This document shows, piece by piece, positions 17,523 through 25,848 of a DNA stretch of 64,000 nucleotides. The DNA is from Hyphomicrobiaceae bacterium (GTDB lineage: Bacteria; Pseudomonadota; Alphaproteobacteria; Rhizobiales; Hyphomicrobiaceae). A program made the translations under genes and the position numbers. Under the pieces are notes generated by a model, which was not told the DNA's origin, did not search any database, and saw only the letters and a program-made list of their open reading frames with translations. Within the stretch, counting starts at the first letter, position 1, and every line of letters begins with the position of its first letter. The stretch is taken from contig JAWKWE010000007.1 in assembly GCA_041397645.1 (NCBI GenBank), positions 124,001 to 188,000 on the forward strand, read 5' to 3'.

Positions 17523-19466
17523 ATGGTCGACACTTTTCCGAAAAGTGCCGAACTGACAGCCATCGATGCGATAAGTAAATCCTTCATCCAGGATTTGCTT
17601 GCCCAATCGCGCACCCGCTGTGAAGAGGCTTACCGCTTAGATCGCAGCAGGCGTGCAGGACCATACCTGCTCACCCCGGGTGAGTTGAGATGCGTTGCAG
17701 AGCCCCTAGAGCTTCTCACGCGTGTGGCTCGGCCAGAACTCGAGGCGCTCCTGGCAAGGCTCGCGCCGGCCAGCTACGTCGTTGTTCTTTCCGATGCAAA
17801 TGGCGTCGCCGTCGATTTTGTTGCCAGCGGATCGCCCGATCGCAAACTCTGGCGCATGGGCGTTTGCGCGGGCGCAGCCTGGGGCGAACCCCACGTGGGG
17901 ACGAACGGGATTGGCACGTCGATTATGTCCCGGCTTCCCATAATCGTTCACCAGCGCAACCATTTCTTGCTCAAGTACGCCGAGTTGACCTGCGCAGCCG
18001 CGCCGCTATTTGATGCCCGTGGTCGCGTCATCGCATCCTTGGATGCGTCCTCGGTCGCTAACCTCCCCCAGGAAATCCAGGGATTGGTGCTCGACTTGGT
18101 GGTGCGAACTGCGCGCCGCATCGAACGCCTCTATTTTTTGGAACGTTATCGCGACCGGACCATCTTGACTGTTGACCTTGGCAACGACGGCCTCTCGGGC
18201 CACACGGTCACGCTCGCCGTCGGCGAAGATGGCTGTGTCATCGACGCGCAAGGCAATAGCAACGACGGATCCGATGCTCCGACACTCGACACCTATAGCA
18301 AGATGAATTTCGCTAACGTCGTTGATCTGGCTTGGCGGACACCTGCGGTCCAGGCGGGGCCGATGCACGTGGAGCACAAGGCGGTGGTGAACCTTGTGGG
18401 CGATCTGCCTTACTTTACCGTGCTTCGCGCGCCCGCTCAGCTTTCACCCCGGCCCATGGCGTCGGTCGCCAGAGCTGATCTGGCTCGCAGCAAACCGAAA
18501 AAGCTACAGCCAATTTCTAAGCCTGTGCTGACGTTGGAAAGGCTGGCAGGAGACGACCCAGGGCTTTGCGCTGTCGCTGGAAAGATCGACCGCTTCATCG
18601 CCCATCGAATTCCCTTCCTCATTCAAGGAGAGACCGGCACAGGCAAAGAGGAGTTTGCGCGTGCCATTCATGCCAAGGGGCCGCGTGCGGCCTCACCGTT
18701 CGTCGCCATCGATTGTTCGTCCATTCCGGAAAATCTCATAGAAAGCGAACTTTTCGGCTACGAAGCCGGGAGCTTCACCGGTGCCAAGCGCGAGGGCCAG
18801 CGGGGCAGAATTCTCGATGCCAACGCGGGCACGCTGTTCTTGGATGAAATCGGCGATATGCCGCTGACCTTGCAGACGCGCCTTTTGCGCGTGCTCGCCC
18901 GCAACGAGGTTGTCCCCCTCGGGGGACACGTGCCGATCAAGGTCGATTTCAATTTGATCTGCGCCACGCACCAGGATCTCAAGACAATGGTGGAGCGGAA
19001 AAGTTTCCGCCAGGATCTCTATTTCCGCATCTCAGGTTGCCGTATTGCGCTGCCGCCGCTTCGCGAGCGCTGTGACAAAAAACCGATTATAATCGGCGCG
19101 CTGGAACTTGAGTGCTATGCTGTGGGAATCCGTACTCTTCCCGACATCTCCGAAGCGGCCATGCAAATTTTGACCTCCTATCCATGGCCAGGCAACATGC
19201 GCCAGGCTCGCCTCGCTATGCGTTTTGCCTTGGCAAGCTCAGGCGGCGAAGAAATCTTTCCCGAACATCTGCCCGAAGAAATCGTCGAAGAGGCATCCGG
19301 CGACGACTCCATCCCCAAGAGCGCTCCGACTCCGGAAGCGGATCTCGAGGACGTCCTGCGCCGCAACGCCTGGAGCGTCAGCCAGACGGCACGCGATCTC
19401 AACGTCAGCCGCCAGACTGTTCATCGCTGGATGAAGGAACGCGATCTCAAGCGGCCCGTCTCCTGA
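17523..19466 (+). CDS. Sigma-54-dependent activator, AcoR-like (GAF, AAA+, Fis HTH)
   Basis: 647 residues. An N-terminal AcoR-type GAF sensor (about 60-195; LWRMGVCAGAAWGEPHVGTNGIGTS) is followed by a variable linker, a sigma-54 AAA+ domain (Walker A GETGTGKE 369-376, DEIGDM 441-446) and a Fis-type HTH at the end (SVSQTARDLNVSRQTVHRW). The sigma-54 contact loop reads GSFTGA (416-421) instead of the near-universal GAFTGA. AAGGA lies 8 bases before the ATG at 17523. AcoR relatives activate acetoin, alcohol or aldehyde catabolism. The minus-strand alcohol/aldehyde dehydrogenase cluster converges on this gene and has sigma-54-like sites at its head, so that cluster is the probable target (inference). 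Confidence 0.9.
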   Translation: MVDTFPKSAELTAIDAISKSFIQDLLAQSRTRCEEAYRLDRSRRAGPYLLTPGELRCVAEPLELLTRVARPELEALLARLAPASYVVVLSDANGVAVDFVASGSPDRKLWRMGVCAGAAWGEPHVGTNGIGTSIMSRLPIIVHQRNHFLLKYAELTCAAAPLFDARGRVIASLDASSVANLPQEIQGLVLDLVVRTARRIERLYFLERYRDRTILTVDLGNDGLSGHTVTLAVGEDGCVIDAQGNSNDGSDAPTLDTYSKMNFANVVDLAWRTPAVQAGPMHVEHKAVVNLVGDLPYFTVLRAPAQLSPRPMASVARADLARSKPKKLQPISKPVLTLERLAGDDPGLCAVAGKIDRFIAHRIPFLIQGETGTGKEEFARAIHAKGPRAASPFVAIDCSSIPENLIESELFGYEAGSFTGAKREGQRGRILDANAGTLFLDEIGDMPLTLQTRLLRVLARNEVVPLGGHVPIKVDFNLICATHQDLKTMVERKSFRQDLYFRISGCRIALPPLRERCDKKPIIIGALELECYAVGIRTLPDISEAAMQILTSYPWPGNMRQARLAMRFALASSGGEEIFPEHLPEEIVEEASGDDSIPKSAPTPEADLEDVLRRNAWSVSQTARDLNVSRQTVHRWMKERDLKRPVS

Positions 19467-19484
19467 TCGAGACATTCATCGTTC

Positions 19485-19520
19485 TAAAAAAAGGACCCCT
19501 CGCGTGGCCGACGCGAGGGG
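19485..19520 (-). terminator. Rho-independent terminator for the dehydrogenase cluster
   Basis: Perfect 10-bp stem ACGCGAGGGG / CCCCTCGCGT... read on the minus strand as CCCCTCGCGT-loop-ACGCGAGGGG, followed by a seven-T run on that strand (A run at 19486-19492 on the plus strand). It closes the minus-strand operon whose last gene stops at 19552. Confidence 0.85.
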
Positions 19521-19551
19521 CGCAGAATGATACCGCAAGTACAGGGAGTGA

Positions 19552-21930
19552 TCAGGCGTTTTGCAGCTTTTCACCCATTGGCAAGTTGCGAACCCGCTTT
19601 CCACTTGCTGCAAAGATGGCGTTGGCGAGGGCCGGAGCGAATGGAGGAACGCCGGGCTCGCCGACACCTGAGGTGTGGTGTTCTGGAGATGCGGGCTCCA
19701 GAATGTGGACATTGACCTTCTTCGGGTAGTTCGAGATTCGCGCCACCTCGAAGTCGGAGAAGTTCGACTGCTCAACGATGCCGTCCTTGAAAGTGATGCC
19801 GCTGTAAAGCGCAGTGGACATCGCCATCACGGCAGCACCTTCGATCTGCGAACGAATACGCTCTGGGTGAACGTACATTCCGCAATCGATAGCAGTGGTA
19901 ACCTCAGGCACGCGCACAACGCCGTCCTTGTCGATGGAGACATGCACGACCGAGGCGACGTAGGATGCGAAGCAACGGTGTCCCGCAATTCCCATACCCT
20001 GACCTTCCGGCAGCTTCTTGCCCCAACCAGCCTTTTCAGCTGCCGTGGCAATAACCCGCTTCAGTCGAGATGTGTCGATCGGGAACTGGTCGTATGGCTC
20101 GCCGTAATTCCAGAAGTCGTCCGGCATGCCAGCCGCCTTCAGGTCCACTTTGCGATCTGAGCCGATAATTTCCAGCAGGAAGTCCTTTGGATCCTTGCCC
20201 AGCTTGTGGGCGAGTTCACAAATGAACGACTGCACCGCGAACGCCCGCGGAATATTGGAAACAGAACGGAACCAGCCGATGCGGGTGTGGGCCATTGCCT
20301 GCCCGTTTTCGCAGCGAATGTTAGGAACCTCAACCGGCACATCGACAAGGCCCATGCCATATTCGAGGTTGAACTGGTAACCACTATCGGGCGCGAACGT
20401 CGAAAGGATTGACGGCGCAACGGACCGATGACGCCATGCCGTCACCTTGCCGCTGTCGTCGATGGCCGCATCGAGATGCTCACACGACGTCGTGTGGTAA
20501 AAGCCGTTGCGAATATCGTCCTCGCGCGTCCACAACAGCATCACAGGAGCACCGTTGGACCGCTTCGACAGTTCGACCGCTTCAAGCGCGTAATCGCACT
20601 TGGACTTGCGGCCAAAGCCACCACCTAGAAGCGTCACGTTAACCGTCACGTTCTGTTCGGCAACCTTGTAGGTGTCGCAAATGTCTTTGCGCGAACCATA
20701 CGGACTTTGAAGCGGAGCCCAAACGTCGATCTTGCCGTTGGCGAACTGCGCAATCGCAACTGGCGGTTCCATCGAAGCCTGAGCGACGTGCTGCTGATGG
20801 TAGGTTGCAGACACGACTTCCTTGGCGCTGGCGAATGCTGCATCGGGATCACCAAGATTGCGGATGACCTTGCCGGGCTTGTTGGCCGTTTCTTCCATTT
20901 CCTTGTGGTATGCGACGCTGTTGTAGCTCGCGTGCGGGCCGTAATCCCATTCGAGTTTGAGCGCATCCCGCCCAGCCATTGCCGCGTAGGTGTTGCGAGC
21001 AACGACAGCTACGCCGCCGAGGGAAGCAAACTTCGCCGGCGGCGCCTTGCCTTCGATCTCGTAGACCGCTTCCACGCCGGGAACCTTCAGCGCATCAGCA
21101 GGATCAAATGACTTCAACTTGGCTCCGATCACTGGCGGCCGCGCCATCACAGCATACTTCAGACCCGGAACGCGAACGTCGGCACCGTACTTTGCCGCAC
21201 CCACGGTGATGTCGAAAAGATCGACAATTTTGACCGGGTTCTTGACCATGTAGCGAAACTCGGCCGGCTTCTTGAACTCGACCGTTTCGATATCAGGTAC
21301 GGCCCGGTTCGTTGCTGCCTCTGCCAGTTCGCCAAAGGTGTAGACCTTCCCGGTCTCTTTCCCATCCTTGGTGTACTGGATAACTTTGTGGTTGCTGGCT
21401 TTGCACAGCGATCGGTCGACGCCCCACTTCAATGCTGCGACCGTTTCGAGCATCTGCTTCATCGAAGCACCGATGACTCGCATCGGCTGGATGTAATGGC
21501 GCACGCTTCGAGAGCCGTCGGTGTCCTGGTTGCCGTAGCGCGGCTCATCACCAGGAGCCTGCACGATTTTAACCCGCGCCCAATCGGCCTCCATCTCGTC
21601 GGCAATGATCATTGGCAGCGCGGTGCGGGCACCGGTTCCCATTTCCGATCGATGCGCCACGATAGTGACGGTGCCGTCCTTGTCGAGCGCCACAAATACT
21701 TTGGGATCCATGACAACGCCATTCGGCATGCCAAGACCACCGTGAGGATACAAGGTCACCGCCTTTGCCTCGGTCGGTGCCAGCATCCGCAACGACATAA
21801 CCAGACCAGTCGTGGTGAGGATTCCACCCAAAATCGAACGGCGGCTCACGTTCTCGATTATAAATCCGGTCTTTTCAATCCGAGCGCCGCGCGCAGCGGC
21901 CTCGGCATGTTCTTCGATAAAGTGACGCAT
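19552..21930 (-). CDS. Molybdopterin-binding aldehyde dehydrogenase large subunit (xanthine dehydrogenase family), Tat-exported
   Basis: 792 residues of the IorB/AldH group of xanthine dehydrogenase-type enzymes that oxidise aldehydes or N-heterocycles in the periplasm. A twin-arginine signal, VSRRSILGGILTTTGLV, is at about 29-45. Family blocks include HRSEMGTGARTALPMIIADEM, GGGFGRKSKCDYA and, near the C-terminus, GVGEPGVPP, which carries the Glu expected as catalytic base. Start is ATG 21930, 9 bases after GGGAGG; an ATG 6 bases upstream overlaps the preceding stop but is too close to that site. It pairs with the adjacent 2Fe-2S subunit. No cytochrome c subunit follows, unlike acetic-acid-bacterial aldehyde dehydrogenases, so the electron acceptor is not obvious. 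Confidence 0.9.
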   Translation of the reverse strand: MRHFIEEHAEAAARGARIEKTGFIIENVSRRSILGGILTTTGLVMSLRMLAPTEAKAVTLYPHGGLGMPNGVVMDPKVFVALDKDGTVTIVAHRSEMGTGARTALPMIIADEMEADWARVKIVQAPGDEPRYGNQDTDGSRSVRHYIQPMRVIGASMKQMLETVAALKWGVDRSLCKASNHKVIQYTKDGKETGKVYTFGELAEAATNRAVPDIETVEFKKPAEFRYMVKNPVKIVDLFDITVGAAKYGADVRVPGLKYAVMARPPVIGAKLKSFDPADALKVPGVEAVYEIEGKAPPAKFASLGGVAVVARNTYAAMAGRDALKLEWDYGPHASYNSVAYHKEMEETANKPGKVIRNLGDPDAAFASAKEVVSATYHQQHVAQASMEPPVAIAQFANGKIDVWAPLQSPYGSRKDICDTYKVAEQNVTVNVTLLGGGFGRKSKCDYALEAVELSKRSNGAPVMLLWTREDDIRNGFYHTTSCEHLDAAIDDSGKVTAWRHRSVAPSILSTFAPDSGYQFNLEYGMGLVDVPVEVPNIRCENGQAMAHTRIGWFRSVSNIPRAFAVQSFICELAHKLGKDPKDFLLEIIGSDRKVDLKAAGMPDDFWNYGEPYDQFPIDTSRLKRVIATAAEKAGWGKKLPEGQGMGIAGHRCFASYVASVVHVSIDKDGVVRVPEVTTAIDCGMYVHPERIRSQIEGAAVMAMSTALYSGITFKDGIVEQSNFSDFEVARISNYPKKVNVHILEPASPEHHTSGVGEPGVPPFAPALANAIFAASGKRVRNLPMGEKLQNA

Positions 21931-21932
21931 GA

Positions 21933-22385
21933 TCATGCACCTCCCGCTGCAAGACGCACTGCGGTGTGAATGCGCTGATAGCAACCGCAGCGGCAGATAT
22001 TCCCAGACATTTCCTTCTCGATCTCGGCGTCGCTCGGCTGCGCGTTCTTTGCGAGCATCGAGGCTGCCTGCATGATCTGACCTGCTTGGCAGAAGCCGCA
22101 TTGGGGAACGCTGACCTCACGCCAAGCCTTTTGAACCGGATGATTACCATCCGGGCTCAGCCCTTCGATCGTGGTCACGGCCTTTCCAGCAATATCCGCC
22201 ATGGTGGTCTGGCAGGCGCGGGCTGCTGTTCCATCGACATGCACAGTGCAGGCGCCGCACAGGCCCGTGCCGCAACCGTACTTGGTGCCTGTCAGATTTG
22301 CCTCATCGCGAATAAACCATAGGAGTGGCATGTTTGGATCGCCGTCGAAAGCGTAATCCTTGCCGTTGATTTTCACTGCAACCAT
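21933..22385 (-). CDS. (2Fe-2S)-binding subunit of molybdenum aldehyde dehydrogenase
   Basis: 150 residues, IorA/CoxS-like. A plant-type ferredoxin cluster is bound by C38, C43, C46 and C58 ([15 protein letters not shown]). A second, C-terminal cluster uses C96, C99, C131 and C133 (CGFCQAGQ ... NICRCGCY). It passes electrons from the molybdenum cofactor. It has no Tat signal and is presumably co-exported with the large subunit. GGAGG lies 7 bases before the ATG; the stop is almost in contact with the large-subunit start. Confidence 0.92.
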   Translation of the reverse strand: MVAVKINGKDYAFDGDPNMPLLWFIRDEANLTGTKYGCGTGLCGACTVHVDGTAARACQTTMADIAGKAVTTIEGLSPDGNHPVQKAWREVSVPQCGFCQAGQIMQAASMLAKNAQPSDAEIEKEMSGNICRCGCYQRIHTAVRLAAGGA

Positions 22386-22444
22386 TTCTTGTCCTCCAGC
22401 TGTTCTTCTTGATTTTCGCGCCCGCGTCAGCGACGCATCTTTTG

Positions 22445-22942
22445 CTAGTCGTGTTCCGTCGTCCCCTTTTCCTTGACTAAAAGAGCGATCCGGTAGGCGT
22501 CCGCCATTCTGCCGATCATGTAAACGCCGGCAGGGGCCGCTTCCCCTGGCTCACCGTCCGCATAGGTGACACGGAGAATGTGGGAGACCTGCATATTGAG
22601 CTTGTGCGCCTTGATGTTGTGAAGGCCCTCGCGTGTGGCGTCGTCAATCTGCTCAAGTTCAATTTTCGCAATTGGCCGACCCAACCCGTGCCTGATGATG
22701 GCCGAGAATTCGCGACGCTTATAGTCGGAGATCCCTGCCCAATTGACGATGTGATCGATCGATTCAAAATCCTTTGTTTCAATGGCCTTGCGAACCGTCG
22801 AGACAAGTTCATCGGTGGTTGCGGGATAGTGTGCGGCATCTTCCGCAGCTGCATGCGCCGGCGCAGAAAATATCAGACATAGGATGCAGAGGAGGCCGAA
22901 GCCCCCTCTGCGAACGTGCATCATGGGAAGGTGATCAAGCAC
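22445..22942 (-). CDS. Small secreted protein of unknown function in the dehydrogenase operon
   Basis: 165 residues. The GTG start at 22942 has AGGAG 5 bases upstream; ATGs at 22924 and 22921 are alternatives. A signal peptide (about 11-32, [18 protein letters not shown]) is followed by a soluble domain of about 130 residues with alternating charged helices and the strand-like [27 protein letters not shown]. It lies 9 bases from the PQQ dehydrogenase stop, so it is cotranscribed and presumably periplasmic, perhaps an assembly or electron-transfer partner. I recognise no family; it has no CxxCH heme motif. Confidence 0.7.
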   Translation of the reverse strand: MLDHLPMMHVRRGGFGLLCILCLIFSAPAHAAAEDAAHYPATTDELVSTVRKAIETKDFESIDHIVNWAGISDYKRREFSAIIRHGLGRPIAKIELEQIDDATREGLHNIKAHKLNMQVSHILRVTYADGEPGEAAPAGVYMIGRMADAYRIALLVKEKGTTEHD

Positions 22943-22951
22943 GCTAGCTCC

Positions 22952-24709
22952 TTACTTCTTGAGAGCGAAGACCCAGATGGATCCACCTTGCGGAACCACG
23001 GGCAGCTTGCGACCCTCAGGCATGATCTTCTGCATCAGAGCATGCATGCGCTCTGCATCGACACCCCAACCCGACTGGACGGCGATGTACTGCGTGCCGT
23101 TAACCGAGAAGCTCGAAGGAACGCCGTTCACGCCTGAAGGCAGGGCCATCTCCCAGAGGATCTTGCCGTTGGTTGCATCCATAGCGTGGAACTTGCGATC
23201 CACCGTGCCGCCGGCGAACACGAGGTTGCCACCGGTCGTCAACAACGGCGCCCAGAACGGCGTGTCGTTGAAGTTCGTCGCCCACGAACGCTTGCCCGTC
23301 TTGACGTCGAATGCCTGCAAGCTGCCGATCGGAATCGGCTTCGACGTGTCTACTTTGTCGGAGAAGCGAAGGCTTGCGAACACGACGTCAACCGGAACGC
23401 TGAGCCACAGCTCGCCTGGTTTCAGCTTGTCGAGTTTGCCAGCGCCGCCGTATTCCGAGCACAGGTTGATGTGCGAAGGAATGTAGAGCATGCCGGTCTT
23501 GGGATTGTACGCCTCCGGCGGCCAGTCCTTGCCACCCCACAGGCTCGGGCAGAACTTCACAGTCTTGTCGAGAAGCGGGATCTTGTCCTGGTTGTAGGAC
23601 GGACGACCGGTCTTGGGATCGATCTTGTCGAACACCGATTGCTCGACATAGTTCTCGGCATCGACGAATCCAATCTCGTCGGCACTGCGTGACAGCCACC
23701 ACAGGTATCCATTGCGGCCCGCGTGGACGAGACCTTTGACCTTCTTACCATTGCGCTCATAGTCGATGAGCAATGGCGAGGAGACCTCGTCCCAGTCCCA
23801 AGCATCGTTCCAGTGATACTGGTGATGGCCTTTGATGGCGCCCGTCGTCACGTCGATCGCGAGAACGGAAGACGTGTACAGGTTATCGCCAGGACGCGTG
23901 TCCGGCATCCAGGGTGCGCCATTGCCCGTTCCGAAGAAGGCGAGCTTGGTTTCAGGATCATAGTTGCCCTGCATCCAGATTGAGCCGCCACCGGTCTTCC
24001 AGTCTTCACCGCGCCAGGTGTTGGAGCCGGGCTCGCCGGGCGCCGGAATAGTGAAAGTCTTCCAAGCAATCTCGCCGGTATCGGCGTTGAGCGCCGTGAT
24101 GGCGCCGCGAATACCGAATTCACCGCCAGAGACGCCGGTGATGACTTTGCCATCGGCAATCAGCGGAGACAGCGTGCTGTATTCGCCAATCTTCCAATCG
24201 CCGACGCAGTTGCTCCAGGCTTCTTTGCCGTCGGACGCATTGAGCGCCACAACGCAGGCATCGAGCGTCGCCAGATAGACCTTATCCTTATAAAGACCGA
24301 CGCCGCGATTGGTCGGGTGAAGCTGGAACAGCTCCTTGGGAAGTTTGCGGCGATAACGCCACTTCTCGACGCCTGTCGCCGCGTCGAGAGCAATGATGTT
24401 GTTCTCGGGCGTCGAGACGAACATCACACCGTTGTTGACGATAGGGGGCGCCTGATGTCCCTCTTGCAGACCCGTAGCATACGACCAGACCGGCACAAGA
24501 TCCTTGACGTTGGAAGAATTGATCTGGTCGAGCGGGCTGTAGCCCCAGCCCTGGTAGTTTCCGCGCCAGCTCAGCCAGTTCTCAGCTTCAGGATGCTGCA
24601 ACCGCTCGTCGGTGACTGGAGAGTAATCGCCCGCGGCCGCTACGCCGCAGACGCCCATCGATAGGGCGGCGAGAACACTCGCTCGCATTCGTCTTCTCGT
24701 TAGTGCCAT
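22952..24709 (-). CDS. PQQ-dependent alcohol dehydrogenase, periplasmic, with lanthanide-type Asp pair
   Basis: 585 residues of the eight-bladed quinoprotein alcohol dehydrogenase family. Signal peptide 1-27 (ends CGVAAAGDY). The tryptophan-docking repeats appear as LDAATGVEKWRY, LNASDGKEAW, LNADTGEIAW and DVKTGKRSW. The catalytic Asp is D305 in NDAWDWDEV, with a second Asp two residues on (D307), the position that marks lanthanide-using XoxF/PedH enzymes. At the place where ExaA and MxaF carry the vicinal Cys-Cys, this protein reads FQLHPTNRG (128-136), so that disulfide is absent. AGGAGGAAAG precedes the ATG. No cytochrome c gene is adjacent; a Rieske protein is encoded just upstream. Substrate unknown, probably a primary alcohol or aldehyde. 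Confidence 0.9.
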   Translation of the reverse strand: MALTRRRMRASVLAALSMGVCGVAAAGDYSPVTDERLQHPEAENWLSWRGNYQGWGYSPLDQINSSNVKDLVPVWSYATGLQEGHQAPPIVNNGVMFVSTPENNIIALDAATGVEKWRYRRKLPKELFQLHPTNRGVGLYKDKVYLATLDACVVALNASDGKEAWSNCVGDWKIGEYSTLSPLIADGKVITGVSGGEFGIRGAITALNADTGEIAWKTFTIPAPGEPGSNTWRGEDWKTGGGSIWMQGNYDPETKLAFFGTGNGAPWMPDTRPGDNLYTSSVLAIDVTTGAIKGHHQYHWNDAWDWDEVSSPLLIDYERNGKKVKGLVHAGRNGYLWWLSRSADEIGFVDAENYVEQSVFDKIDPKTGRPSYNQDKIPLLDKTVKFCPSLWGGKDWPPEAYNPKTGMLYIPSHINLCSEYGGAGKLDKLKPGELWLSVPVDVVFASLRFSDKVDTSKPIPIGSLQAFDVKTGKRSWATNFNDTPFWAPLLTTGGNLVFAGGTVDRKFHAMDATNGKILWEMALPSGVNGVPSSFSVNGTQYIAVQSGWGVDAERMHALMQKIMPEGRKLPVVPQGGSIWVFALKK

Positions 24710-24750
24710 TCTTTCCTCCTTCAAAGTGAGCTTGTCGTTTCTTTTGATTG

Positions 24751-25350
24751 TCAGCTTTGGGCGCCCGGTGCGGCGGAGAACTCTCCCGTCGCCACGATGT
24801 AGCCCTCGGCATCGACCCCGATCGGTAACGTCGGAAGCGGTTCGGTCGCCGGTCCAGCGACCACGTCGCCTTTGTTTGCGGCGTCGAATTCCGACATATG
24901 ACAGAAGCACCGCCAGTGATTGACGTCTGGCTGCCACGAGGCAACCGCGCAGCCCTTGTGCGTGCAAATAGCTGAAAACACCTCGACCCCTTTGGTCGCT
25001 TCGAGGTTCTTGTGCTCGCCCGACAGGCGAACGAGGTTGACCATGTTCAGGCGCGTTTCGGTGCGCGGATGGCCCGTTGTGGGATCGACGGGATAAGCAC
25101 CCATGATCGCCTGTCCGGGTTTGAGCTCGTCCAGCTTGATCGGCGTCGGGTCTCCGCTATCGGGAATGATTGCAAATCGATCGCCCTTTTGGAGCGTCGC
25201 CGTCGGATCTGTTTCCGCGACAGCACGGCGTGGAACGCTCGCAACCGCCGCCGCAGCGCAACCACAAAGCGCCAGCGCCTGCGCCATGCTACGACGCGTC
25301 AACATCTTTTCCGGCTGCGTATCGCCTCCGGTCTTTGTCGGCCTAGTCAT
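24751..25350 (-). CDS. Rieske 2Fe-2S protein, Tat-exported
   Basis: 199 residues. N-terminal twin-arginine signal (LTRRSMAQALALCGC, about 17-31) and a Rieske domain binding its cluster by C129/H131 (CTHKGC) and C148/H151 (CFCHMSEFD). The extra Cys residues C134 and C150 match the usual Rieske disulfide. It is shorter and less membrane-anchored than bc1 Rieske proteins, and no cytochrome b or c1 gene is near. As first gene of the operon with PQQ and molybdenum dehydrogenases it may accept their electrons or feed a terminal oxidase (inference). ATG 25350 is preferred to an in-frame GTG at 25356. Confidence 0.88.
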   Translation of the reverse strand: MTRPTKTGGDTQPEKMLTRRSMAQALALCGCAAAAVASVPRRAVAETDPTATLQKGDRFAIIPDSGDPTPIKLDELKPGQAIMGAYPVDPTTGHPRTETRLNMVNLVRLSGEHKNLEATKGVEVFSAICTHKGCAVASWQPDVNHWRCFCHMSEFDAANKGDVVAGPATEPLPTLPIGVDAEGYIVATGEFSAAPGAQS

Positions 25351-25409
25351 TTCCACCCACTACTTTTTCTTTTTTTGTCTTACGGTCTTGCGACCATCAC
25401 AGTGGGAGA

Positions 25410-25425
25410 GACATTTTCCGTGCCA
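25410..25425 (-). promoter_or_regulatory. Candidate sigma-54 promoter (imperfect) for the Rieske/PQQ operon
   Basis: On the minus strand TGGCACGGAAAATGTC: a perfect -24 half (TGGCACG) but GT instead of GC at -12, with correct 10-base spacing. It lies about 60 bases upstream of the Rieske start, the expected distance. The GTGAC repeats at 25685-25728 would lie about 280 bases upstream, where an activator usually binds. Confidence 0.4.
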
Positions 25426-25684
25426 TGCTGCACAGCAACCGTCAGGCGGGCGCTCTGCGAGCAAAATACTCCGAGGGAATGGAGCACCAAACTCGCGTTG
25501 AGCTAACGCTCGCGGTGGCTCAGGAACCTCCTATCAAATTGACTAATATCAGCTATTTCTCACCGCTCCGGTGCACGGCCTTCGGGAACCGATGCATGCG
25601 TTGCTTCGTCGGTTTCGGCACGAACAAGCCAATATGTTGTGCAGCGCAATCAAAATTGTGCGGTGATGGCGTAACCTCCGAGAC

Positions 25685-25728
25685 AGGTGACATGTTACAT
25701 GTGACACCTTGCGTTCACGTGACACGCA
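25685..25728. promoter_or_regulatory. Repeated GTGACA motifs, possible activator binding sites
   Basis: Three GTGACA motifs in about 40 bases: AGGTGACATG, ATGTGACACC and ACGTGACACG. The first two are arranged around the palindrome CATGT-T-ACATG (25691-25701). The intergenic setting upstream of the Rieske/PQQ operon makes these plausible sites for the AcoR-like activator encoded at 17523. This is inference from arrangement only. Confidence 0.45.
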
Positions 25729-25745
25729 CCTTTTGACAGGCCGAG

Positions 25746-25761
25746 CGCATTGTGCGTGCCA
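25746..25761 (-). promoter_or_regulatory. Second candidate sigma-54 promoter, distal
   Basis: On the minus strand TGGCACGCACAATGCG: intact -24 GG and -12 GC separated by 10 bases, close to consensus TGGCACG-N4-TTGCA. It would give a leader of nearly 400 bases before the Rieske gene, and any upstream activator site would lie inside lutC. The core match is better than at 25410 but the position is less natural. Confidence 0.4.
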
Positions 25762-25787
25762 TGAAGCGCGCGCACAGACATGTAGAA

Positions 25788-25819
25788 GGGCGTTGTGCCC
25801 CGTCGTGGCTGCAACGCCC
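25788..25819 (-). terminator. Stem-loop after lutC, possible terminator
   Basis: Perfect 8-bp stem GGGCGTTG / CAACGCCC with a 16-base loop, beginning about 30 bases past the lutC stop on the minus strand; only TTCT follows, so it is a weak intrinsic terminator. The rest of 25357-25848 holds the promoter elements listed separately and no convincing gene. Confidence 0.45.
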
Positions 25820-25848
25820 GGAGCTCACCTCAAATGTTGCTTGAACAG

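Noticed and set aside
24710..24967. N-terminal extension of the PQQ dehydrogenase frame
   Set aside because: Arg-rich, overlaps the Rieske gene, and an AGGAGGAAAG site with a clear signal peptide marks ATG 24709 as the start.
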